Source: Zoogloeaceae bacterium
GTDB taxonomy: Bacteria; Pseudomonadota; Gammaproteobacteria; Burkholderiales; Rhodocyclaceae
Reading direction: 5' to 3'
DNA length: 23,964 nucleotides
NCBI GenBank assembly: GCA_031259605.1
Contig: JAIRLE010000102.1
Coordinates: 1 to 23,964, forward strand
The position numbers and the translations under genes were made by a program. The notes under the pieces are model-generated. The model had not been told where the DNA came from. It saw nothing but the letters and a program-made list of their open reading frames with translations, and ran no database searches. How positions within the stretch are numbered: the first letter of the stretch is position 1; each line of letters starts with the position of its first letter. Shown one piece after another: positions 1-7,455 of the stretch.

Positions 1-73
1 TGGGTCGGGCGAGACTCGAACTCGCGACCAACGGATTAAAAGTCCGCTGCTCTACCGACTGAGCTACCGACCC
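1..73 (-). tRNA. tRNA-Lys (anticodon UUU)
   Basis: Read on the minus strand, this folds as a complete cloverleaf. The acceptor stem is GGGTCGG paired with CCGACCC and the discriminator base is A at position 1. The D-arm contains AGCTCAGTCGGTAGAGC, the anticodon loop reads CTTTTAA with anticodon TTT, and the T-arm contains GTTCGAGTC. Any encoded CCA would lie outside the window. It delivers lysine at AAA/AAG codons. A strong promoter lies immediately upstream (92-120). Confidence 0.97.
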
Positions 74-91
74 CACGACAAAAGAGCGGCG

Positions 92-120
92 ATTATAGGC
101 ATCCTGCCTGGAAGCGTCAA
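92..120 (-). promoter_or_regulatory. Sigma-70 promoter of tRNA-Lys
   Basis: On the minus strand a TTGACG -35 (115-120) and a perfect TATAAT -10 (92-97) are separated by exactly 17 bases. Transcription would start near position 85, about 12 bases before the mature tRNA 5' end. The near-consensus boxes fit a strongly expressed stable-RNA gene. The site sits between the tRNA and the end of ahpF. Confidence 0.8.
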
Positions 121-144
121 ATCCAGAGCGCGATGCCGCGCCGT

Positions 145-1701
145 TTACGTTCCCTTGCGGATCAGGTAATCGAAGGCGGAAAGGCTGGCCTTGGCACCTT
201 CGCCCATGGCGATGACGATCTGCTTGTAGGGTACAGCGGTGCAGTCGCCGGCGGCGAACACGCCGGCAAGCGAGGTCTGGTTCTTGCCGTCGATGACGAT
301 TTCGCCCGCAGCGGAAAGTTCCAGCGTCCCTTTCAGCCAGTCGGTATTGGGCAACAGGCCGATTTGCACAAAGACGCCTTCCAGATCGAGGCGATGCGTT
401 TCGCCGCTGGCGCGATCCGTGTAGGAAAGACCGGTGACTTTTTGTCCGTCGCCATGCACTTCACGGGTTTGCGCCATTTTCAGAATCGTCACGTTGGCGA
501 GACTGGCGAGCTTTTGTTGCAGCACGGCGTCGGCGCGCAAGGCCTCACCGAATTCGAGCAGGGTGACATGGGTAACGATGCCCGCCAGATCGATGGCGGC
601 TTCCGCGCCGGAATTGCCGCCGCCGATGACCGCCACGCGCTTTCCCTTGAACAGCGGGCCATCGCAATGCGGGCAGTAGGCGACGCCGTGAGCGCGATAT
701 TCGGTTTCGCCGGGCACGTTCATCTCCCGCCAGCGCGCGCCGGTGGAAAGAATCACGCTCTTGCCCTTCAATATCGCGCCGCTGGCGGTGTGGACTTCAA
801 TCGGCGCGCCGTCCTTTCCCGGCACGAGGCGCGCCGCCTTTTGCAGATTCATGATGTCGACGCCGTAGGCGCGCACATGTTCTTCCAGCGCCGCCGCCAG
901 ATGCGGGCCTTCGGTTTGCTGGATGGAAATGAGGTTTTCAATGGAGAGGGTATCCTGCACCTGACCGCCGAAACGCTCGGCAAGTACGCCGACGGCAAGC
1001 CCCTTGCGGGCGGCATAGATGGCGGCGGCGGAACCGGCGGGACCGCCGCCGATGACGAGCACGTCAAAAGCATTCTTGCCGTTGATTCTCTCGGCGGCGC
1101 GCGCCGCCGCGCCAGTGTCGATCTTGCCCAGGATTTCCTGCAAGCTCATGCGTCCCGCGCCGAAAGGTTCACCGTTCAGGTAAACCGTCGGCACACTCAT
1201 GATCTGGCGCGCTTCCACTTCCTTCAAAAAACCCGCGCCGTCGATCATCGCCGCCTCGAAAGCGGGGTTGAGCGCGGTCAGGGTATTCAACGCCTGCACC
1301 ACGTCCGGACAGTTGATGCAGGAAAGCGAGACAAAGGTCTCGAAACGGAATTCGCCGGAAAGCGCCTTGATCTGCGCGATTTCCTCCGCTTCCAGGCGGG
1401 GCGGATGACCGCTGGTCTGCAACAGCGCCAGCACCAGCGAGGTGAATTCGTGTCCCAGCGGGACTCCGGCAAAATGGATGCGCGGCTTTTCGCCGGATTG
1501 GGCAATGCCGAAGGAGGGGCGGCGGACGTAGCTGCCGTTTTCAGAATACGTCACCTTGCCGGAAAGACTGGCGATTTCCGTGAGCAACGCCCGCATTTCG
1601 GCGGCTTTCGGGCTGTCATCCAGTGTGGCGACGAGTTCGATGGGGGAAACGAGCTTTTCCAGATAGGCTTGCAACTGGGTCTTGATGTTGTTGTCGAGCA
1701 T
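145..1701 (-). CDS. ahpF: Alkyl hydroperoxide reductase subunit F (NADH:peroxiredoxin oxidoreductase)
   Basis: This cytoplasmic flavoprotein passes electrons from NADH through FAD and two disulfides to recharge the peroxiredoxin AhpC. The start MLDNN is chosen because GAGGAG lies 6 bases upstream; the frame stays open beyond it, but that part covers the ahpC-ahpF spacer and runs into ahpC. The 518-aa product matches the usual ~520 aa. An N-terminal thioredoxin-like domain carries a CINC redox pair (SCINCPDVVQALN). It is followed by the FAD-binding motif VIGGGPAGSAAA, the catalytic CPHC in a thioredoxin-reductase-like domain, and the NADH-binding motif GGGNSGAEAA. The C-terminus has the FAD motif GVFAAGDCT. 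ahpC lies 118 bases upstream with a hairpin between, so ahpF is probably expressed by read-through from the OxyR-controlled ahpC promoter. Confidence 0.96.
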   Translation of the reverse strand: MLDNNIKTQLQAYLEKLVSPIELVATLDDSPKAAEMRALLTEIASLSGKVTYSENGSYVRRPSFGIAQSGEKPRIHFAGVPLGHEFTSLVLALLQTSGHPPRLEAEEIAQIKALSGEFRFETFVSLSCINCPDVVQALNTLTALNPAFEAAMIDGAGFLKEVEARQIMSVPTVYLNGEPFGAGRMSLQEILGKIDTGAAARAAERINGKNAFDVLVIGGGPAGSAAAIYAARKGLAVGVLAERFGGQVQDTLSIENLISIQQTEGPHLAAALEEHVRAYGVDIMNLQKAARLVPGKDGAPIEVHTASGAILKGKSVILSTGARWREMNVPGETEYRAHGVAYCPHCDGPLFKGKRVAVIGGGNSGAEAAIDLAGIVTHVTLLEFGEALRADAVLQQKLASLANVTILKMAQTREVHGDGQKVTGLSYTDRASGETHRLDLEGVFVQIGLLPNTDWLKGTLELSAAGEIVIDGKNQTSLAGVFAAGDCTAVPYKQIVIAMGEGAKASLSAFDYLIRKGT

Positions 1702-1738
1702 GATGTTCTCCTCGCGGGACAATGGAAAAAGTACGGAT

Positions 1739-1773
1739 AAAAAAAGCGCCAGCGTGTTTTCTGGCGCTTTTTT
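1739..1773 (-). terminator. Intrinsic terminator/attenuator between ahpC and ahpF
   Basis: A perfect inverted repeat, AAAAAAGCGCCAG ... CTGGCGCTTTTTT, encloses an 8-base loop. The A and T tracts make it functional in either direction. It lies after the ahpC stop and before the ahpF ribosome-binding site. It would end most ahpC transcripts and allow partial read-through into ahpF, giving more AhpC than AhpF. Confidence 0.85.
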
Positions 1774-1819
1774 ACGCGCCAGCCTTCCGATAACGCGGAA
1801 GACAGGCCAAAACTGAAAA

Positions 1820-2386
1820 TCAGATCTTGCCGACCAGATCCAGGGAAGGCGAAAGCGTCTTCTCGCCTTCTTTCCATTTGGCCGGACAGACTTCGCCCGG
1901 ATGGGCTGCCACGTATTGCGCCGCCTTGACCTTGCGCAGCAGTTCTTGAGCATTGCGGCCAATGTTGCCCGCATTGATTTCGATGACCTGAATCCGGCCT
2001 TCCGGATTGATCACGAAGGTGCCGCGTTCCGCCAGACCGTTTTCTTCGATCAGTACGCCGAAATTACGGGAAACGACCTGCGTGGGGTCGCCGATCATCG
2101 GGAATTGCAGCTTGCGGATGGTATCCGAAGTATCGTGCCAGGCTTTGTGGGTGAAATGCGTATCGGTGGAGACGGAATAAATTTCCACGCCCAGTTTCTG
2201 GAACTCGGCATAGTTGTCCGCCAAATCGCCCAGTTCGGTGGGGCAGACGAAGGTGAAATCCGCCGGATAGAAAAACAGCACGGACCATTTGCCCTTCAGG
2301 CTGGCTTCGGTCACTTCCACGAATTTGCCGTTGTGGAACGCGGTTACGGCAAAGGGCTTGATTTCGGTATTGATCAGGGATGGCAT
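1820..2386 (-). CDS. ahpC: Alkyl hydroperoxide reductase subunit C (2-Cys peroxiredoxin)
   Basis: This typical 2-Cys peroxiredoxin reduces H2O2, organic hydroperoxides and peroxynitrite in the cytoplasm, and is regenerated by AhpF encoded just downstream. The start MPSLINTEIKPF is chosen because GGAG lies 8 bases upstream and the N-terminus closely resembles enterobacterial AhpC (MSLINTKIKPF); the 12 extra in-frame residues upstream are ignored. The 188-aa length fits the family (187 in E. coli). The peroxidatic cysteine is C48 in DFTFVCPTELGD and the resolving cysteine is C167 in HPGEVCPAKW. The C-terminal tail is the long form associated with peroxide-sensitive enzymes. An OxyR-like operator lies upstream. 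Confidence 0.97.
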   Translation of the reverse strand: MPSLINTEIKPFAVTAFHNGKFVEVTEASLKGKWSVLFFYPADFTFVCPTELGDLADNYAEFQKLGVEIYSVSTDTHFTHKAWHDTSDTIRKLQFPMIGDPTQVVSRNFGVLIEENGLAERGTFVINPEGRIQVIEINAGNIGRNAQELLRKVKAAQYVAAHPGEVCPAKWKEGEKTLSPSLDLVGKI

Positions 2387-2430
2387 CAGAAAACTCCTTA
2401 CAGTGATGAGGTGGTTGAACAAGCAGGTGA

Positions 2431-2496
2431 ATGGTAAGCCGCGCCAAGAGATTGTTCCAATTGTTTGTTATCATGAATTACATAGTTCAAGGCTAT
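2431..2496 (-). promoter_or_regulatory. OxyR-type operator and promoter of ahpC
   Basis: Read on the minus strand, 2496 to 2460 gives ATAG-N7-CTAT-N7-ATGA-N7-CAAT. This is the four-tetranucleotide, 7-base-spaced pattern recognised by the OxyR tetramer (consensus ATAG-N7-CTAT-N7-ATAG-N7-CTAT). The first half is perfect and the second is partly degenerate. A candidate -35 TTGGAA (2455-2460) abuts the operator, with a candidate -10 TACCAT (2431-2436) 18 bases on. That placement is the usual activator arrangement. The operator spacing is seen directly; activation by OxyR is inferred. Confidence 0.7.
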
Positions 2497-2559
2497 GATA
2501 CGCAACGCGGGGAGATCCCGGCTCGCGGCAAAACATCCATTGCCTTTTACGCGCCCCGA

Positions 2560-3618
2560 TCAACATATCCGGGGCAGTTGGTCATCGGCGCGCCAGTCCA
2601 CCATGCGTTGCCCGCCCATGCGGGTGGTCATGCGCACGAAATGGCGGGAGTCTTCCGTGACAATGCCAATCCTTGCCGCCTTGCCGCCCAGCGGATGAGC
2701 GGTCAGCGTGGCGAGTACCCGTTCGGCGTCGGCGGGCGCGCAAAGGACGACGAGCTTGCCTTCATTGGCAAGATGGAGCGGATCGAAGCCAAGAAATTCA
2801 CAAGCGGCGGCAACGGCGGGCTGGACGGGAATTTGCGCCTCCTCAATCTGTATCCCGACGCCGGACTGATGGGCAATTTCATTCAAGGTCGCGGCCAGGC
2901 CGCCGCGTGTCGGGTCACGCAGGACATGCACCCCGGCGCCGCTTGCCAACACGGCGGCAATCAATCCATGCAAGGCCGCCGTGTCGGAGATGATGGCGTC
3001 GCCGGAAAAAGCGGAGTCTATGCCGGAAAGATTTTCGCGCGCATGGAGGATCGCCATGCCGTGATCGCCCAGAGTGCCGGAAAGAAGAATCGCGTCGCCC
3101 ACCCGCGCCCGTTGTCCGCCCAAATTCACACCTGCCGCCAGCGCGCCGACGCCAGTCGTGGCGATGAAGACGCCATCGCCCTTGCCGCGCTCCACCACCT
3201 TGGTGTCGCCCGTGACGATGGGGACATTCGCTCGCCGCGCCACCGCCGCCATGCTGGCGACCAGACGATCCAGCACGGTAAGCGGCAAGCCTTCTTCCAG
3301 GATAAAGGCTGCCGCCAGCCACAGGGGGCGCGCTCCCATGACAGAAATATCGTTTACCGTGCCATGCACCGCCAGGCAGCCAATGTCGCCGCCGGGGAAG
3401 AACAACGGCGAGACCACATGGCTGTCGGTCGTCATTACCAGCCGCTCGTCCGGCAGAAGTCCCGGCAACACGGCGCCGTCATTGCCCGCGCGCAGCCACT
3501 CGTTATCGAAATGCCGGAAAAAGATCGCCTCGACCAACCGCCCTGTTGCCCGCCCGCCCGCGCCATGCGCCATTTCGACGAGATCGGAAAGCAAGGAAGC
3601 GGAAACTGGAGAAGACAT
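2560..3618 (-). CDS. hypE: Hydrogenase maturation protein HypE (carbamoyl dehydratase)
   Basis: HypE dehydrates a carbamoyl group placed by HypF on its C-terminal cysteine. The resulting thiocyanate supplies the cyanide ligands of the NiFe-hydrogenase active site. The protein is PurM/AIR-synthase-like. Visible family motifs are LSDLVEMAHGAGG near the N-terminus, STDSHVV-like TTDSHVVSPLFFPGG, VTGDTKVVERG, SGTLGDHG, RDPTRGGLAATLNE, ANEGKLV, and the diagnostic C-terminal PRIC whose last cysteine is the carbamoylation site. The ATG at 3618 gives 352 aa, close to the family norm. No start candidate has a strong ribosome-binding site, and an ATG at 3654 or TTG at 3660 remains possible. No other hyp or hydrogenase gene is in the window. 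Confidence 0.95.
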   Translation of the reverse strand: MSSPVSASLLSDLVEMAHGAGGRATGRLVEAIFFRHFDNEWLRAGNDGAVLPGLLPDERLVMTTDSHVVSPLFFPGGDIGCLAVHGTVNDISVMGARPLWLAAAFILEEGLPLTVLDRLVASMAAVARRANVPIVTGDTKVVERGKGDGVFIATTGVGALAAGVNLGGQRARVGDAILLSGTLGDHGMAILHARENLSGIDSAFSGDAIISDTAALHGLIAAVLASGAGVHVLRDPTRGGLAATLNEIAHQSGVGIQIEEAQIPVQPAVAAACEFLGFDPLHLANEGKLVVLCAPADAERVLATLTAHPLGGKAARIGIVTEDSRHFVRMTTRMGGQRMVDWRADDQLPRIC

Positions 3619-3695
3619 GCGACGATACGCCCGAAGCGCCGCGCCATCCGGCATTCGCAAGCAGAGCGGCGGCGCGCAGCGCTTCGGGATGGAGA

Positions 3696-4130
3696 TCAGT
3701 CCTGGGTCTTGCTGCGCTTGATGGCTTCGTTGACGGCGCGTTCGGCGCTGGTCATGCGGTGTTCCTGTTTTGCGGGTGTCGTCGTGGGGGCTTTGCTCGC
3801 CAGCGCGTCCGTCCAGGATTCCCCGCCCCAGGGCATGAAGACGCGCATGGAAACGCGAGCGGCTTCGGCCAAGCCAGCGGCGGCGTTGCTTATCGGTTGC
3901 AGGGGCTGGATTTCGGCTTCGACCTTGGGTAGCCAGGGAGTGAACAAGGAAAGCCAGGCATCAACGGAAGGCACATTGGGAATCTGCGCCGGGAAAGGCA
4001 TGTTCCTGGCCTGTTCCTTGGGCGTTTCCGTCAGCGCGGTCAGTCCCGGAGCGTAGAGACGCGCCATGTCCAGCCAGGCACGCTGGCAGTATTCAAGGTA
4101 ATTCACCCAAAAAGAAGAAAAGTCCTGCAT
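3696..4130 (-). CDS. Hypothetical protein, 144 aa
   Basis: I do not recognise this family. The ATG at 4130 is preferred because GGAGGA lies about 7 bases upstream; a GTG five codons earlier overlaps that ribosome-binding site. The product begins with an aromatic-rich amphipathic stretch (MQDFSSFWVNYLEYCQRAWLD). A Pro-rich linker and two repeats of an FxPW pattern (LFTPWLP, VFMPWGG) follow, and it ends in a charged tail. There is no signal peptide, clear membrane segment or catalytic motif. The N-terminus vaguely recalls phasin or PHA-granule proteins, which is only a guess. It lies 77 bases upstream of hypE on the same strand and may be cotranscribed with it. Confidence 0.65.
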   Translation of the reverse strand: MQDFSSFWVNYLEYCQRAWLDMARLYAPGLTALTETPKEQARNMPFPAQIPNVPSVDAWLSLFTPWLPKVEAEIQPLQPISNAAAGLAEAARVSMRVFMPWGGESWTDALASKAPTTTPAKQEHRMTSAERAVNEAIKRSKTQD

Positions 4131-4215
4131 GGTGTGTTCCTCCACGTCATGTTTGTCTGAAGAATGGAATCTAACACATCGGGGGGTTCAGGGGGCAAGG
4201 AATACGGGATGCAAT

Positions 4216-4490
4216 CAGGGCAATCGCGCTATCTTTTCCTGATTTCAGGCACGGCATATGTGGATTTGAGGTTTTTGTTGCGCATGGATCGCTCCCTCTC
4301 TCGCCCCTGTCGGGACACTCTCTCCCGCGAAGCGGGAGAGAGGAAGGCAAGCGCCGACGCAGGTTCTACCCTCGCCCGCTTGCGGGAGAGGGTGGCGCGA
4401 AGCGCCGGGAGATGTCTGGGAAAGAGGCTCTGCACCCTGCAAAAGGCTGTGCTTCGCTTATCCATATAGGACGCATATCAGGAAAAAATC
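4216..4490. repeat. Intergenic repeat element E1 (MITE-like), fills the 3696-gene/COG2958-gene gap
   Basis: The left end is CAGGGCAATCGC (4216-4227), the boundary motif shared with copies at 13988, 20378 and (one mismatch) 21024. It is followed by about 35 bases (GCTATCTTTTCCTGATTTCAGG and on) that match the inverted right end of the 20378 copy. The interior holds palindromic GCGGGAGAGGG-type modules at 4305-4395, also found at 21305-21450. The right side (4478-4490) weakly resembles an inverted copy of the left end. No convincing gene is seen in this ~330-base gap. Confidence 0.7.
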
Positions 4491-5077
4491 AGCGGCTTGA
4501 CCTCGAATGACCACAACTTGGTACGCTTATCAAAATGCTGTATCACGCAGTTACGCACTTCCAAATGCCAGTCCGCGCCCAAATCCTCCATGCCCACTAT
4601 ATCCGGGTACAGCCAGCGGTTTCCGTTTGCTCCGCGTGTATTCGACGAACACTTCTCGTCGATACGCCTGGAATACATGCCAAATTCATCCAGCAGATAC
4701 TGTGAAAGCAACGGGTACAAGTCGTGCTCGTTGAGCTTCTTGGGTTGTTCTGCATCCAGCGCGGACGCGCCTGCCGAACTCTCGACCTCGACCGCTGCGA
4801 CCTCTGTGCTGTCGGACATCAAAGTATAGTAAAACTTGCGCGGACGACCTTCTGTGGTTTTTACATCGGCGTACTGTCGACACTGTCCGATCTCGGCAAC
4901 AAGCTGATTCAGAAACTCGGTATCGGTGTAACTACCGCCAGACTTCTTTTTCTGGCAATCGGCAGGATACGTGGCGACCACCCACTCAGCGAGCTGCCGT
5001 GCGGTGAATTTTTCTTCAGGATGCGCTTTCAGATAGTCGATGACTTTCTTTTTGAGACCTATTCCAGGGCGCGGCAT
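4478..5077 (-). pseudogene. COG2958-type HTH protein, apparently 3'-truncated
   Basis: The 199-aa product begins with a winged-helix-like region (MPRPGIGLKKKVIDYL, then FTARQLAEWVVATYP, about residues 1-60) and a PRKFYYT strand. A conserved segment follows: HDLYPLLSQYLLDEF, RRIDEKCSSNTRGANGN, RWLYPDIVGMEDLGADWHL and KLWSFEVKPLI. As I recall the family, often found near restriction or other defence genes, it has roughly another 100 residues after the KLWSFEVK segment. Here the frame stops three codons after it, exactly where repeat E1 begins. AAGGA lies about 7 bases before the ATG, so the start looks intact. It is either a truncated remnant or a short functional form, and the DNA-binding part could still fold. 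The family assignment is from memory. Confidence 0.65.
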
Positions 5078-5219
5078 GCGTTTTCCTTAAATTATCTCAT
5101 CTTCACCAAGCTAAAGCGCCCAACCACGGCAACACAGTACCGGGGCGACACGTCGGCTTACATATTTGCGGACAAACATATCGCATTTTGTCACAAAGGC
5201 AGTCGTCAACGCGAAAATT

Positions 5220-6938
5220 TCATTCGTTCCTGGCTTCGCTGCGATGTTCGATCAACAGTTGCGGCGTCTGGACGCCGCGATATTCGTTGATGCCCAAGCG
5301 GTAGGCGAGATGCATCCGGGGCGCGGAAGGCAGGCGCGTGTCGGCGTTGAATTCCATGCCTTCGATGCGGTGACCATTTTTATGGAGGCGCAGTTTCAGG
5401 TGTTTGTCTTTCAGGAGTTTTTCCGCTTCGATCGTGAAATCGTCGGCAAAGAGCGGCACGGGAAAGCCCTGTCCCCAGATTTCCTGTTCCAGCAGACGCG
5501 CCGTTTCCAGATTGAAGCAGGAGGCTTCCAGCGAACCGTCGGTTTCCAGCGCTTGCTCCAGCGCCGCCGGGGGAATGCGTTCGCGCACGACCTCGGCAAA
5601 GAGGGCGCGAAACCGCGGAAAATCTTCTTCCCTCAAACTCACGCCCGCCGCCGCCGCGTGACCGCCAAAGCGCAACAGCAATCCTGGCGCGCGTTTGGAA
5701 ATCAAGTCCAGCGCGTCGCGCAGGTGCAGACCATGAATCGAACGTCCCGATCCCTTGAGTTCGCCGGATTCCCCGCGCGCAAAGGCAAACACTGGACGAT
5801 GGAACTTTTCCTTGACGCGCGCCGCCAGAATGCCGACCACGCCCTGATGCCATTCGGGTTCAAAGAGCGCCATGCCGGGCGGCACTTCCTGCGGGTTGAG
5901 GCGTTCCAGCACGGCAAACGCCTGATCGCGCATACCGCTTTCGATTGCGCGGCGCTCTTGATTCAAGGCGTCCAGTTGTTGCGCGTATTGCAGCGCCTTG
6001 CCGGGATCATCGGCCATCAGGCATTCGATGCCGATCCGCATGTTCTTCAGTCGTCCCGCCGCGTTCAGGCGCGGCGCCAGGATGAAGCCGAGGTCAAAGG
6101 TGGAAAGCCGGGCGCGGGCGCCGCATGCCGCCGCAAGCAGCGCCGCGATGCCCGGCGAAAGCTGTCCGGCGCGCATCCGCTTCAACCCCTGGCTGACCAG
6201 GATGCGATTGTTGTGATCGAGCGGCACGACGTCCGCCACCGTCCCCAGCGCCACCAGGTCCAGCAGGTGCGCCAGATTGGGTTCCGGCGCGTCGGCAAAC
6301 CAGCCGCGCGCGCGCAGCTCGGCGCGCAGGGCGAGCATGACGTAGAACATCACTCCCACGCCCGCCAGATGCTTGGAAGCAAAGGTGCACCCCGGTTGAT
6401 TGGGGTTGACGATGCAATCCGCCTCCGGCAAGCGTTCGCCCGGCAAATGATGATCGGTAATCAGGGTGGCGATGCCCAGTTCGCGGGCGCGGGCGACGCC
6501 TTCCAGGCTGGCGATGCCGTTATCCACGGTGATGATCAGATCCGGCGCGTGCGTTGCCGCGCTATCCACAATCGCCGGAGAAAGGCCGTAGCCCATGGTA
6601 AAGCGATCCGGCACCAGATAATCCACCTGCGCGCCGCGTCCCATGCTCATCTGGCGCAGGGCGCGCAAGCCGACGGCGCAGGCGGTCGCGCCATCGCAAT
6701 CGTAGTCGGCCACGATCAACAGCCGCGCTCCGGCTTCGAGCGCATCCGCCAGGAGCGTGGCAGCGGCGTCCGCGTGGGTCAAGGCGGCAGGCGGCAACAG
6801 GGATTTCAGGTCGTAATCCAGTTCCTTGCGATCGGTCACGCCGCGCGCCGCATAAAGCCGCGCCAGCAAGAAGGGAAGCCCCTGCGCTTCCAGATGCGCG
6901 CGCGCGGCGGCAGGCACGGGGCGGCGCAAGAATTGCAT
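5220..6938 (-). CDS. recJ: Single-stranded-DNA-specific exonuclease RecJ
   Basis: RecJ degrades single-stranded DNA 5' to 3' in recombination, mismatch and base-excision repair. The 572-aa protein has the DHH-superfamily motifs in order: DYDCDG (78-83, metal binding), VDNGI (about 138), TDHH (161-164), HLAGVGV, and the DHHA1 motif GRSIHGLHLRDAL with GGHAAAAGVSL in the second domain. A C-terminal OB-like domain ends in YRLGINEYRGVQTPQLLIEH. Length matches the family (~570 aa). It lies 8 bases after a small lipoprotein gene, so the two are probably cotranscribed and RecJ translation may be coupled, because its own ribosome-binding site is weak. Confidence 0.97.
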   Translation of the reverse strand: MQFLRRPVPAAARAHLEAQGLPFLLARLYAARGVTDRKELDYDLKSLLPPAALTHADAAATLLADALEAGARLLIVADYDCDGATACAVGLRALRQMSMGRGAQVDYLVPDRFTMGYGLSPAIVDSAATHAPDLIITVDNGIASLEGVARARELGIATLITDHHLPGERLPEADCIVNPNQPGCTFASKHLAGVGVMFYVMLALRAELRARGWFADAPEPNLAHLLDLVALGTVADVVPLDHNNRILVSQGLKRMRAGQLSPGIAALLAAACGARARLSTFDLGFILAPRLNAAGRLKNMRIGIECLMADDPGKALQYAQQLDALNQERRAIESGMRDQAFAVLERLNPQEVPPGMALFEPEWHQGVVGILAARVKEKFHRPVFAFARGESGELKGSGRSIHGLHLRDALDLISKRAPGLLLRFGGHAAAAGVSLREEDFPRFRALFAEVVRERIPPAALEQALETDGSLEASCFNLETARLLEQEIWGQGFPVPLFADDFTIEAEKLLKDKHLKLRLHKNGHRIEGMEFNADTRLPSAPRMHLAYRLGINEYRGVQTPQLLIEHRSEARNE

Positions 6939-6946
6939 GGGAACGT

Positions 6947-7153
6947 TCAGGAAGACGCGGCGGCGTCCGCGCCCGCCGGGGGCGGCGCTTCTTCCTGGGT
7001 CGGCTGCAATGCCGGCGGCACGGGTTCGCCCAGCAGGCCGGGATGCACCTTGAACACATCGGGCGGCGTCACTTTTTCAGCCGCCGGCTGCCTGTGCGCG
7101 CAAGCGCCCAGGACAAGAAGAGAGCAACAAAGGAAACAACGGCAGCGTTTCAT
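6947..7153 (-). CDS. Small secreted lipoprotein, 68 aa
   Basis: The product has a short basic N-terminus (MKRCR), a hydrophobic stretch and the lipobox LGAC. This predicts cleavage by LspA (encoded in this window) before the cysteine at about residue 17 and lipid anchoring in the envelope. The mature part is ~50 residues, Pro/Ala-rich, with the segment DVFKVHPGLLGEPVPP. I do not recognise a function. Its upstream flank is a 160-base repeated block (7154-7320) whose last bases supply the GGAG and start-codon context. recJ follows 8 bases downstream. Nothing in the sequence links the lipoprotein's role to RecJ. Confidence 0.75.
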   Translation of the reverse strand: MKRCRCFLCCSLLVLGACAHRQPAAEKVTPPDVFKVHPGLLGEPVPPALQPTQEEAPPPAGADAAASS

Positions 7154-7320
7154 CGTAAAACCAACTCCGGTTTGAAACCCCGCCCTTCAGGGCGGCGCGA
7201 AGGTTGAGACCCCATTCTTGCGGCCGGGGTTTCGACCGTAGCCATTCTCGAGGGGAGAGAAACCCCTTCTCAATGACGTCAGACCGGCAACCCTTCAGGG
7301 CTGCCGCTAATTTTTGGTGG
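7154..7320. repeat. ~160-bp repeated block, copy A; most of the 7154-7455 gap
   Basis: The reverse complement of this block aligns over its length with 14002-14161. Shared segments include AAAAATTAGCG, AGCCCT-AAGGG/CTTCAGGG hairpin arms, TCTCTCCCCT, AATGGCTACGGTCGAAACCC, CGGCCG, GGGTCTCAACCTTCGCGCC and GTTTCAAACCGGAGTT-GTTTTACGATG. It contains several short palindromes (CGCCCTTCAGGGCG, GGCAACCCTTCAGGGCTGCC). The block ends exactly at the ATG of the adjacent lipoprotein gene. From 7321 to 7455 I see nothing further. Confidence 0.8.
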
Positions 7321-7455
7321 AATTTTTTTTAAAAGTGGCAAAACGGGAGAATGATAACGCCACTTTCCCCGGCAAATTTCATTCACGGCAAAATTTGCGG
7401 CAACAGTCGAACGGCGCGTTCGGATCATCCCGCCTGCCGCGCGGAGAACCGGTTC

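Noticed and set aside
4305..4395. Possible CRISPR-like repeats
   Set aside because: The GCGGGAGAGGG units are palindromic, irregularly spaced and without spacers of uniform length; they are intergenic repeat modules.
4229..4469. Small frames of 65-101 codons within 4164-4469
   Set aside because: They are made of palindromic repeat modules shared with 21305-21450 and have no start signals.
5166..7175. A 669-codon plus-strand open frame
   Set aside because: Shadow of recJ and the lipoprotein gene on the minus strand; the Arg/Gln/His-rich translation is typical of GC-rich antisense frames.
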